A stretch of DNA of 30,697 nt, taken from the NCBI GenBank assembly GCA_900556845.1, contig USQO01000018.1, positions 1 to 30,697 of the forward strand, read 5' to 3'. The position numbers were made by a program, and so were the translations under genes. Source of the DNA: an uncultured Bacteroides sp. (GTDB lineage Bacteria; Bacteroidota; Bacteroidia; Bacteroidales; Bacteroidaceae). Of the stretch, positions 22,883-30,697 are shown piece after piece; the stretch's first letter is position 1; each line of letters opens with the position of its first letter. The notes under the pieces are model-generated. The model was given only the letters and a program-made list of their open reading frames with translations. It was not told the DNA's origin and did no database searches.

Positions 22883-25800
22883 ATGAATACTGAACGAATT
22901 GAAATACAATCGTACGACCTGTATGAACAGATAGAAAAGATACACCGACACCCTGTTGCCACCGTAAGCACAATCAGGGCTAAATATATCTTGTTGTTCA
23001 AGGTGCTGGAAAATGCCTGCTATGAGCTGACTGCTGCAACCACACTGAGTTTCGCCAATTTGTTCTCCCGACTGGACTATATCTGTAATATACATCATCT
23101 TACTCCTTCGGACAAATATGCTATCCAGACCATGCGGCGCAATTGCAATGCGGCATTCAACGATAACTTTGTGCCTGTTATGGAAGAGTATCTGTACGAC
23201 CTCCGTGCACTGGTCCGCTTTATATCGCTGACGTTCGAGGAAGATATTCCGGCATCACTGCTTCCGGAGATTCCGCACTCTAACCGCCCGTATAAAGGTA
23301 CCCGCCATTCGCGCATTCCGTATCTGCGAGTGGCAGTAACCAGTTGGAACGAAAAGGAGATTTTTGCAGTAACCGACAGTGAGGACAATCCTTTTATCAT
23401 CATCGATTACAGTAAAGGCGGATATCAGGGGGACTTGTCGTATCTAAGTGAATTATTGACGGAAAACCTGCAACTGAATTTGCTGGATGTACACGTAGAT
23501 GAACATGAGCATTATATCCCGAACCAAATCATCATTCATCCGGACTACCTGATTGACATCAGTGCGCTGGCTGCCTGCTTCAGGGAATACGGACATCACC
23601 CGCTGAATTATTTCATGAACCGTATCAAGCCCAGAGCCAACACGGCCCCTATATTAATGGGTAACCTGGCCGGACAGTTTCTGGACGACTATATCAACGA
23701 GCAACCGGAAGAGGAGGTTTCTTATAAACATTCGCTCAAAAAATTTTTCGCTGCCAATGCGCTGGAGTTTTGCACCTGCCCTATTCCGGCCGATTTCCAT
23801 GCACAGGCACAGACGCAAATGATGAATATCCGCTCGTTTATCCATACGGTACTGCCGCATAACATTCCGTCGTTCAATAAACAGCAAACCTTGCTGGAAG
23901 CTTCTTTTATCTGTGAGCAGCTGGGATTGCAGGGACGAGTGGATATGCTCCAGAAGGATTTCAAAGTGCTGATAGAACAGAAATCGGGTAAAAGGGACGA
24001 CTATCACCGAAAGCATAAGGAGGACCACTTTGTGCAAATGATGTTGTATCAGGGGGTGCTGATGTATAACTTCGGGAAGCAGACGGAGGATATGCAAACG
24101 TTTCTGCTGTACTCGAAATATACGGACGGACTGATGATAGAGCATTTTGCCGAAAGACTGTTCCGTGAGGCTATCCAACTGAGGAACTACATTGTTTCCT
24201 ATGAAATGGCTTTTGGTGAAGGGGCTATTGCAAAAGTTACGGAAGAGCTGAGCACGGATCTGCTGAATGTAAAACTGACAAACAGCAGGCTGTGGAACGA
24301 CTTTCAGGAACCGCAACTGGATGAGACAATCCGTACTCTGAAACGGTGTACCCCACTGGAAAAGGCTTATTTCCAGCGTTTCTACACGTTTATTTCCAAA
24401 GAAACAATTCTGCAAAAAACGGGAGGTAAAGATAATCCGGCCAACGGTTTTGCGGGTATCTGGCATATTCCGCTGGCCGAAAAGATTGAATCGGGAAATA
24501 TTCTTCTGGGACTGCGTATCTTGCAGAAAAAGAAGAGTGCCGAGAACAAAGGATACGACTGGATTGAACTGAGCATCCCGCAGCAGGGCGAAAATTTCCT
24601 GCCGAACTTCCGGGCGGGTGATATTATTATCTTCTATGCTTATCAGGCGTATCCTGATGTAAGAAATCAGATTCTGATGAAAGGGAATATTGTGTCCATC
24701 GAACCGGACAGGCTAACGATACTCCTGCGCAACGGTCAACAGAACAAGGATATAATAGGAAGTGAAAACGAGATTTTTGCCATTGAACACGATTCATCGG
24801 ATATTTCTGCAGCCAACGGGATACGGGGACTGTATACATTCTTGTCGGCACGTAATGACAGAAAGGAATTATTGCTGGGGGCAAGAGCTCCTCAGGTGGA
24901 TACAACGCTTCGGTTAGCGAAAGATTATGGTAGATTTAATGAACTTATTTTAAAGGAGAAGCAGGCATCCGACTATTTTCTGCTGGTAGGTCCGCCGGGA
25001 ACCGGAAAGACCTCGTGTGCCTTGCGTTTCATGGTAGAAGAAGCACTTGCATCACCGGGGACATCGCTGTTACTGCTTTCGTATACCAACCGGGCTGTAG
25101 ACGAAATCTGTGGCATGCTGACAGAATCCGGTATCGCAGACAGTGTTCCTTTTATCCGCATCGGCAATGAACTGTCGTGCGACAAGCGGTTTGTTCCTTA
25201 TTTATTAAAGAATGCTGTTTCTGACTGCCAGAAGCTGGCCGACATCCAGCAACGCATTAAATCTACTCCTATTATAGTAGGTACTACTACGGCTATCAAT
25301 AACCGTCCTCATCTGTTTCAGTTAAAGAAGTTTGATATGGCTATCATTGATGAAGCCTCTCAGATTCTGGAGCCGGAACTGATTGGTATTCTATCTGCCC
25401 GCCATTTGCAGGAGAATGCTATCAAGAAATTTGTACTGGTGGGCGATTACAAACAGCTGCCTGCCATTGCGCTGCAAAATGCCGAAGAGGCAACTGTAGA
25501 AAGTGATTTACTGCAAGCTATCGGACTTACCGACTGCCGTAATTCACTGTTCGAGCGTTTGTATAAGCAAAGTCCGGATGAGGTAAAAAGTATCCTCCGC
25601 AAACAAGGAAGAATGCACCCTAAAATCGCTGCCTTCCCTAACCATTGTTTTTATTTCAAGGAACAGTTGGAATGCATACCTCTTCCTCATCAGCAGGCTG
25701 ACTCACCTTACGAAGCTAACGACTACACACCGAAAGATGGATTGGACAAACTGCTGCTGAACAGAAGAATGATTTTTGTTGCTGCAGCTTCACCGGATGG

Positions 25801-27175
25801 ACATGGCAACGAAAAGACAAATCAGAATGAGGCTTGCATTGTTGCGGCCGCATTGAAGCGAATTTACAGCATTACAAAATCATATTTTGATGCGGACCGA
25901 ACTGTCGGGGTAATTGTGCCATACCGTAATCAGATAGCAATGATTCGAAAAGAAATCAGTAAACTGGGTATTCCCGATTTGCTGAATATATCTATCGACA
26001 CGGTTGAACGCTATCAGGGCAGCCAGAGGGATGTCATTATCTATTCGTTTACGATACACAATTTCAGTCAACTGAATTTTCTGACGGCCAATACGTTCCG
26101 TGAAGAGGAATTTATCATCGACAGAAAACTGAATGTGGCTATCACAAGAGCCCGAAAACAACTGATTTTGACGGGAAATCCTGATATCCTGACGGCAAAC
26201 ATTACTTTTTACAAGCTGATGGAATACATCCGCCAGGAAAATGGTTTTGTAGATATTCCTGTAAACCTGTTTTGCTCCGGTGATTTTGAAATCAGTGACT
26301 TCAGTCCTGCATGGGATATTCGTACAGATAATTATGCACTGCCTGACTATTTCAAGGACTGCTATAAAACGTTTGTCGAAGAACCTTTCCTGAAATATAA
26401 CACGGCATCGGAAGATGAAGTGCATATACGCTATAAAGAGTTAATAGAATATGGCAGATTTAATTTTATAGAAAAACCGCAGGGCGCAAAATTAGTTGGT
26501 GAATACAATACGGCCATAGCATATACGTATTATTATGGCTGCCAGCAGTATTGTGCAGCCAAAGCCTTATTCGAAGGAACGGGCAACTGGTTGAGAAAAG
26601 CTATACAAAATGTATCCGGAAGGGTTGTTTTCTGTAATTTAGGCTGTGAAGCAGGTATTTCTGCACTTGCTTTCGCAGATGTAACAAGAGTGATAACAAA
26701 TCTGGATTTGACAGTGATGGACATACAGCCTTCTGAAGCATTGGAAAAGCTGTCGGATACCTTCTTCGACCGTACCGGATATACCCGTGTACAAAAAGTA
26801 TCCTATCCGCGACTGGGAGCCGTGCCTCCTTCTTTATGGAATGCCCATGCGGTATTGTCTGAGCTGATTGTTTTCAATCTGTCTAACCTGTTCGACAGGA
26901 TTTCACCACGAGAGGCAAAGGGCTTGGCATTGGATATCAACCAGCTGGTACATGCTCGTCCGCTGAATCATTATCTGCTCATATACAGAGATGATTCGGA
27001 AACACCGAATACGCATTCGTATCAGGCATTCTGCAATCATCTGTCGAAATCTTTGCGACCCATTAATGAAAAGATGCCTTTCAAGGGGAGTTTCTATTAC
27101 AACCGGCACCAGGAACTCCACGAACAGCATCCTGTATCGAAAACTTTTTATTATGAAATAAGAACCAACCAATAA
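22883..27175 (+). CDS. Nuclease-helicase fusion (Dna2-like), 1430 aa
   Basis: This is a very large protein whose domain order is that of Dna2: nuclease, then SF1 helicase. Residues 1-255 are unrecognised. A Cas4/RecB-like PD-(D/E)xK nuclease runs from about 257 (MGNLAGQFLDDYI) to 390, with GRVDML (Asp354), LIEQKSGK (Glu365, Lys367) and QMMLYQ (Gln385, Tyr389). A linker with a beta-rich domain (near 585-640) follows. The helicase has GPPGTGKT (703-710), LLSYTNRAVDEI, IIDEASQ (Asp823, Glu824), VLVGDYKQLPAI, a GRMHPKIAAFPN motif, VERYQGSQRD near 1040 and NVAITRARKQL near 1082. The last 250 residues (from 1180) resemble a Rossmann methyltransferase (VFCNLGCEAG at 1249-1258, LTVMDIQ), which is only a suggestion. 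No Fe-S Cys cluster is evident. A role in repair or defence is inferred. ATG 22883 fits the promoter. Confidence 0.82.
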   Translation: MNTERIEIQSYDLYEQIEKIHRHPVATVSTIRAKYILLFKVLENACYELTAATTLSFANLFSRLDYICNIHHLTPSDKYAIQTMRRNCNAAFNDNFVPVMEEYLYDLRALVRFISLTFEEDIPASLLPEIPHSNRPYKGTRHSRIPYLRVAVTSWNEKEIFAVTDSEDNPFIIIDYSKGGYQGDLSYLSELLTENLQLNLLDVHVDEHEHYIPNQIIIHPDYLIDISALAACFREYGHHPLNYFMNRIKPRANTAPILMGNLAGQFLDDYINEQPEEEVSYKHSLKKFFAANALEFCTCPIPADFHAQAQTQMMNIRSFIHTVLPHNIPSFNKQQTLLEASFICEQLGLQGRVDMLQKDFKVLIEQKSGKRDDYHRKHKEDHFVQMMLYQGVLMYNFGKQTEDMQTFLLYSKYTDGLMIEHFAERLFREAIQLRNYIVSYEMAFGEGAIAKVTEELSTDLLNVKLTNSRLWNDFQEPQLDETIRTLKRCTPLEKAYFQRFYTFISKETILQKTGGKDNPANGFAGIWHIPLAEKIESGNILLGLRILQKKKSAENKGYDWIELSIPQQGENFLPNFRAGDIIIFYAYQAYPDVRNQILMKGNIVSIEPDRLTILLRNGQQNKDIIGSENEIFAIEHDSSDISAANGIRGLYTFLSARNDRKELLLGARAPQVDTTLRLAKDYGRFNELILKEKQASDYFLLVGPPGTGKTSCALRFMVEEALASPGTSLLLLSYTNRAVDEICGMLTESGIADSVPFIRIGNELSCDKRFVPYLLKNAVSDCQKLADIQQRIKSTPIIVGTTTAINNRPHLFQLKKFDMAIIDEASQILEPELIGILSARHLQENAIKKFVLVGDYKQLPAIALQNAEEATVESDLLQAIGLTDCRNSLFERLYKQSPDEVKSILRKQGRMHPKIAAFPNHCFYFKEQLECIPLPHQQADSPYEANDYTPKDGLDKLLLNRRMIFVAAASPDGHGNEKTNQNEACIVAAALKRIYSITKSYFDADRTVGVIVPYRNQIAMIRKEISKLGIPDLLNISIDTVERYQGSQRDVIIYSFTIHNFSQLNFLTANTFREEEFIIDRKLNVAITRARKQLILTGNPDILTANITFYKLMEYIRQENGFVDIPVNLFCSGDFEISDFSPAWDIRTDNYALPDYFKDCYKTFVEEPFLKYNTASEDEVHIRYKELIEYGRFNFIEKPQGAKLVGEYNTAIAYTYYYGCQQYCAAKALFEGTGNWLRKAIQNVSGRVVFCNLGCEAGISALAFADVTRVITNLDLTVMDIQPSEALEKLSDTFFDRTGYTRVQKVSYPRLGAVPPSLWNAHAVLSELIVFNLSNLFDRISPREAKGLALDINQLVHARPLNHYLLIYRDDSETPNTHSYQAFCNHLSKSLRPINEKMPFKGSFYYNRHQELHEQHPVSKTFYYEIRTNQ

Positions 27176-27189
27176 TTACCTCGTATGAT

Positions 27190-27936
27190 ATGAAATTGAA
27201 TAATACAAAAAAGAAAATAGTCATTGTTGGGGCTACCTCCGGAATCGGTTACGAAACAGCTCTTTTATATATTCAGGAAGGATGGACAGTCGGTGTAGCA
27301 GGAAGAAGAGCTGACTTACTGGAGAAGATACAAAAAATTGCACCTCAGCATATATTTACCCAGCCTATAGACATCACACAACCGGATGCTCCTGAAAAGC
27401 TAATGCAGCTTGTCGAACGCATGGGAGGCATGGATATTTATCTGCACAGCTCAGGAATCGGTTATCAGAATTATGCCTTAGACTGTCAGACAGAAATGCA
27501 AACTGTGGAAACAAATGTAGCAGGATTTACCCGTATGACAACAAGTGTATTCCACTACTTTATGAATCAGGGACACGGACATCTGGCTGTCATCAGCTCC
27601 ATTGCCGGGACAAAAGGACTGGGAATAGCCCCGGCTTATTCGGCTACCAAACGTTTCCAGAATACTTACATGGACGCACTGGAACAACTGGCATGCATGA
27701 AAAAAGCAAATATTCATTTCACAGATATCAGACCTGGATTTGTGGCTACAGCTCTCCTTAACAACGGCAAGCACTATCCGTTAATGATGCGCCCTCAAAC
27801 CGTTGCCTTCAGCATCAAAAAGGCACTCGAAAAAAGAAAGAGAGTCGTTATCATCGATTGGAAATACCAACTAATTGTTGCAGCCTGGAAACTTATTCCC
27901 AGACTGATATGGAAACGACTCCATGTAAAAAATTAA
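27190..27936 (+). CDS. SDR-family NAD(P)-dependent oxidoreductase
   Basis: This encodes 248 residues with the classical short-chain dehydrogenase pattern: cofactor loop GATSGIG (14-20), a modified NNAG motif reading HSSG (86-89), catalytic Ser136/137 (ISSIAG), Tyr150 and Lys154 (YSATK), and a PGFV segment near 190. The C-terminus is basic and amphipathic (WKLIPRLIWKRLHVKN), which may touch membranes. The substrate is not known. It follows the nuclease-helicase gene by 14 bases and is probably on the same transcript. Its stop TAA overlaps the stop of the convergent MATE gene in a TTAA sequence. Confidence 0.93.
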   Translation: MKLNNTKKKIVIVGATSGIGYETALLYIQEGWTVGVAGRRADLLEKIQKIAPQHIFTQPIDITQPDAPEKLMQLVERMGGMDIYLHSSGIGYQNYALDCQTEMQTVETNVAGFTRMTTSVFHYFMNQGHGHLAVISSIAGTKGLGIAPAYSATKRFQNTYMDALEQLACMKKANIHFTDIRPGFVATALLNNGKHYPLMMRPQTVAFSIKKALEKRKRVVIIDWKYQLIVAAWKLIPRLIWKRLHVKN

Positions 27937-29288
27937 GCTTCCTGCTTCTTCACAATACGGTGCAGACGCTTGTATACATAATGAAAGGCAGGTACTAAGA
28001 ACATCACGGCAAAAACCCAGGCTGTTGGGTCACCAAAACAAACGGCCCAATAGCCCCAAAGGGGTACTGCCCATACGCTGACCAGAATACGTGCTATCAT
28101 TTCTGCCACACCAGACAGCATGGACAATTGTGTATAACCGGCTCCTTGTATAGAATAGCGTAGAATACAAAGCATTCCCAAAAATGGGAAAAAAGAAGCC
28201 GAAACATGCAAAAACAAAACAGCATTGGCAATCACTTCTGTTTCGGAAGCATCAACAAACAGCAGTGTAAAGTCCTCTGATAAATTCCATAAGACTAAAT
28301 TGACAACAGCTACATAAACAACCATAATAAGGGTGGCTGATTTTATTCCCATCCATATACGGTCTGGTTTTCCTGCGCCATAATTCTGTCCGCAAAATGT
28401 AGCCATAGCTATTCCCAAGCTCTCCAACATACATAAGAAAAACATCTTAATGCGCACAGCTGCTGTAAAAGCAGCCACACAAACTGTACCTAATGCATTG
28501 TTGGCACTCTGCAACATAATGCTTCCAACTGCGGTAATCGAGAACTGTAATCCCATAGGCGTTCCTATCCATAGCAACTGCTTGGCTAAATCCCAACGGA
28601 ACTTGCAATCAGAAGGTGTCGTCTGAAGAATCTGAAATTTCCGGTACATGTAACTATAGCACAAAACAGCAGATACTCCTTGAGCTACGACTGTCGCAAT
28701 TGCCGCGCCGGCAACTCCCCAATGAAAAACCAGAATACACAGTAAATCCAGAAATATATTCAATACAGTAGAAAATAACAGAAACCAAAACGGAGTCTTA
28801 CTATCTCCTAAAGCACGGATAATACTGGAAAGTAAATTATAGAAAAAAGTACATGGAACACCTATAAAGGTTATCAAAAGATAATAATATGCTCCTTCGA
28901 ATATATTATCGGGAGTCTGCATACAACGCAAAATCCATGCACACAGAAAGCTGGTCACAATAGCTATTAAGACTGACATAACTCCGGCCAACCGCAAACT
29001 GACGTATACATAACGGCGCATTATTACATAGTCTCTGGCTCCAAACTTCTGAGCTACAGGAATTCCAAATCCTCCACAACAACCATTACAAAAACCTAAA
29101 ATCAAGAAAACGACAGAAGTACTGGCACCCACCGAAGCCAATGCATCTATTCCCAAGAACTTACCTACTATGGCAGCATCCACCATAGAATAGGTCTGCT
29201 GCAACAAATTTCCCAATATCAAAGGAAACGTAAAATTCAATATCAACGGCAATGTAGAGCCGGAAGTCATTTCATTATAACCTTTCAT
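27933..29288 (-). CDS. MATE-family efflux transporter
   Basis: This encodes 451 residues with about twelve membrane segments. Its N-terminal half carries the family pattern LNFTFPLILGNLLQQTYSMVDAAIVGKFLG near residues 16-45, and the second half repeats it (GTPMGLQFSITAVGSIMLQ). MATE proteins expel drugs or cationic metabolites using Na+ or H+ gradients. The substrate cannot be predicted. I chose ATG 29288 (MKGYNEMTSGSTLP) rather than 29366, because the longer form would start inside the galE terminator. No clear promoter was recognised in the 52 bases between that terminator and the ATG. Confidence 0.9.
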   Translation of the reverse strand: MKGYNEMTSGSTLPLILNFTFPLILGNLLQQTYSMVDAAIVGKFLGIDALASVGASTSVVFLILGFCNGCCGGFGIPVAQKFGARDYVIMRRYVYVSLRLAGVMSVLIAIVTSFLCAWILRCMQTPDNIFEGAYYYLLITFIGVPCTFFYNLLSSIIRALGDSKTPFWFLLFSTVLNIFLDLLCILVFHWGVAGAAIATVVAQGVSAVLCYSYMYRKFQILQTTPSDCKFRWDLAKQLLWIGTPMGLQFSITAVGSIMLQSANNALGTVCVAAFTAAVRIKMFFLCMLESLGIAMATFCGQNYGAGKPDRIWMGIKSATLIMVVYVAVVNLVLWNLSEDFTLLFVDASETEVIANAVLFLHVSASFFPFLGMLCILRYSIQGAGYTQLSMLSGVAEMIARILVSVWAVPLWGYWAVCFGDPTAWVFAVMFLVPAFHYVYKRLHRIVKKQEA

Positions 29289-29340
29289 TGCATGATTTAT
29301 TTTTACAATCAGCCCTAAAGAAAACTCTCTCCATATTAGT

Positions 29341-29379
29341 ATAAAAAAACTGTTCCCCGACTTCACGTCGGAGAACAGT
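29341..29379 (-). terminator. Strong terminator after galE
   Basis: On the minus strand ACTGTTCTCCGAC (29379-29367) pairs with 29361-29349 over 13 bp with one G-U pair and a 5-base loop, followed by seven T residues. It lies about 160 bases after the galE stop and just before the MATE gene. Confidence 0.9.
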
Positions 29380-29535
29380 CACAACACAAACACAAAATAA
29401 AACACGACAAAACTACTATGCAATAATAATCTGCTCTTCATTAAGAAGACCCATATGTATATTCACATACTCACATGAGATTCAGATCTTGCATAAAACG
29501 CCATACTGACGTATATATATAATTTTCACAAAAGA
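29380..29535. other. AT-rich 3' region of galE
   Basis: The 156 bases between the galE stop and its terminator hold no credible gene. Some short AT-rich tracts are present, but no clear hairpin beyond the terminator. It would be an unusually long 3' untranslated region. Confidence 0.5.
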
Positions 29536-30570
29536 TTACTTAACACCATTTTCTTTCAACTTCAACTGCCAGTTCCAAGCTGACTGAAGCGTTTCTTCAA
29601 TAGAAGTTTCCGCCTTCCATCCCAGTTCTTCATTAGCATAAGCTGGATTAGCCCATACTTTTTCAATATCACCAGCTCTACGACCTACTATCTGATAATT
29701 GAGTTTTACACCAGTTGCAGCTTCAAAAGCTTTAATCAATTCCAAAACAGACAAACCTCTACCTGTTCCAATATTAAATACTTCAACTTTATCTTTCTGT
29801 TTGTGACTCAAGATACGATCCATAGCAATAACATGAGCCTTAGCCAAATCAACTACATAAATATAATCTCTAATGCAAGAGCCATCAGGAGTATCATAGT
29901 CATCACCAAACACACTCAATTTTTCACGAATTCCAATCGCCGTCTGTGTAAGATATGGAATCAAATTCTGAGGAACGCCATTAGGCAATTCACCAATCAA
30001 TGAAGTAGGATGTGCACCTATCGGATTAAAATAACGCAACATAATAGCATTGATTGGAGCACCCGAAGCTACTGTATCACGAATGATTTCCTCATTAATC
30101 TGTTTTGTATTACCATAAGGAGATTCAGCTTTCTTGATTGGAGCCGACTCCGTTACCGGAAGCACATCTGGCTGACCATATACCGTGCACGATGAAGAGA
30201 AGATTATACCCTCAACATTATACTTAGGCATCAGTTCCAACAGATTAATCAAAGACACCAAATTATTACGATAATACAACAACGGTTTTTGTACAGATTC
30301 ACCTACAGCCTTGCTTGCCGCAAAATGAATAATACCTTTTACACCAGGATATTTCACAAAGACATTTTCCAAACTCTGCACATCCAAACAGTCTACCTTT
30401 TCGAATGCAGGACGGACACCCGTTATCTTTTCTATACTGTCAACTACTTCTGCTCTAGAATTTGAAAGATTGTCAACTATTACTACATCATATCCATTAT
30501 TCTGTAGTTCCACCACTGTATGAGAGCCAATATAGCCGGTTCCACCAGTCACCAAAATTCTTGTCTTCAT
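29536..30570 (-). CDS. galE: UDP-glucose 4-epimerase
   Basis: GalE interconverts UDP-glucose and UDP-galactose (Leloir pathway and glycan precursor supply). The 344 residues have the NAD-binding motif GGTGYIG (9-15), VDNLSNS (32-38), FAASKAVGES, the SSSCTVYG region with Ser near 125-127, and catalytic Tyr152 and Lys156 (SPYGNTK). The sugar-binding C-terminus is complete (RDYIYVVDLAKAHV, GTGRGLSVLE, RRAGDIEKVWA). The start ATG 30570 (MKTRILVTGG) is preferred to the in-frame 30606, which would add an unlikely 12 residues. The upstream promoter is a consensus match. Specificity for N-acetyl sugars cannot be ruled out. Confidence 0.95.
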   Translation of the reverse strand: MKTRILVTGGTGYIGSHTVVELQNNGYDVVIVDNLSNSRAEVVDSIEKITGVRPAFEKVDCLDVQSLENVFVKYPGVKGIIHFAASKAVGESVQKPLLYYRNNLVSLINLLELMPKYNVEGIIFSSSCTVYGQPDVLPVTESAPIKKAESPYGNTKQINEEIIRDTVASGAPINAIMLRYFNPIGAHPTSLIGELPNGVPQNLIPYLTQTAIGIREKLSVFGDDYDTPDGSCIRDYIYVVDLAKAHVIAMDRILSHKQKDKVEVFNIGTGRGLSVLELIKAFEAATGVKLNYQIVGRRAGDIEKVWANPAYANEELGWKAETSIEETLQSAWNWQLKLKENGVK

Positions 30571-30649
30571 AATGTGTATTAACCTGGTTTTATTATATAC
30601 AAACACCGTTCAACAGGCTTTTTTTTAATTTTCAGCCTTAATGATAGTG

Positions 30650-30680
30650 CAAAAATAAAAATATTTATTGATAAATTCAA
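30650..30680 (-). promoter_or_regulatory. galE promoter
   Basis: On the minus strand TTG at 30680-30678 (-33) and TATTTTTG at 30657-30650 (-7) are 20 bases apart, the ideal Bacteroides arrangement. The predicted leader to ATG 30570 is about 70 bases. Confidence 0.75.
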
Positions 30681-30697
30681 CTATTTAGATGCTGTCT

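Noticed and set aside
22883..27936. A multi-gene defence island around the nuclease-helicase
   Set aside because: Neighbours are a zinc-ribbon protein, an oxidoreductase, an SDR and a transporter; no toxin, restriction enzyme, reverse transcriptase or retron-like feature was seen.
1..30697. CRISPR array, tRNA, rRNA or riboswitch
   Set aside because: No regularly spaced direct repeats, no tRNA-like cloverleaf noticed and no known riboswitch core recognised by eye; a covariance-model search would be needed to exclude small RNAs.

Overview
The window looks like chromosomal DNA from a Bacteroidales gut bacterium, probably Bacteroides or the closely related Phocaeicola. This is inferred from the protein families and from promoter form. 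Start codons mostly lack a Shine-Dalgarno sequence, and many genes are preceded by the Bacteroides-type -7 element TAnnTTTG. Four of these also have a TTG or TTTG -33 element 20-21 bases upstream. No rRNA, tRNA, CRISPR array or prophage was seen.

Layout. Positions 1-230 hold a fragment of a primary-type sigma-70 gene that looks more like Firmicutes RpoD than Bacteroidetes RpoD, followed by two hairpins. Positions 311-1352 are a dead IS982-family insertion sequence, whose transposase carries one nonsense and two single-base deletions. Housekeeping genes run leftward from 1430 to 6578: a TSCPD-domain protein, a YebC-family protein, pheT and dnaB. Rightward from 6683 come ispE, a large RluA-family pseudouridine synthase and a small Cys-rich exported protein. 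A PadR regulator and a PspC-domain membrane protein form a leftward operon (9926-11916), with a palindrome centred on its -33 element. An AT-rich rightward pair, MBOAT acyltransferase plus SGNH-like membrane protein (12364-14750), follows behind a consensus promoter.

Positions 14816-22762 hold metabolic genes: a nitroreductase, a small M28/M20-type metallopeptidase, an OprP-like porin co-transcribed with a periplasmic L-asparaginase, a MaoC hydratase, an M3 dipeptidyl carboxypeptidase lipoprotein, a Gfo/Idh/MocA oxidoreductase and a zinc-ribbon protein. Positions 22883-27175 encode a 1430-residue protein joining a Cas4/RecB-like nuclease, an SF1 helicase and a C-terminal region that resembles a Rossmann methyltransferase. 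It is followed closely by an SDR oxidoreductase. The right end has a MATE transporter and galE, both leftward, separated by a strong terminator.

Genes that probably work together: asparaginase and porin (periplasmic asparagine breakdown and outer-membrane permeability); MBOAT and SGNH protein (O-acylation of a surface glycan); PadR and PspC protein (autoregulated envelope-stress module); pheT, yebC and the TSCPD gene (one housekeeping transcript). The best candidates for novelty are the nuclease-helicase fusion, the PadR operator and the foreign sigma-factor remnant. No clear multi-gene defence system was found.
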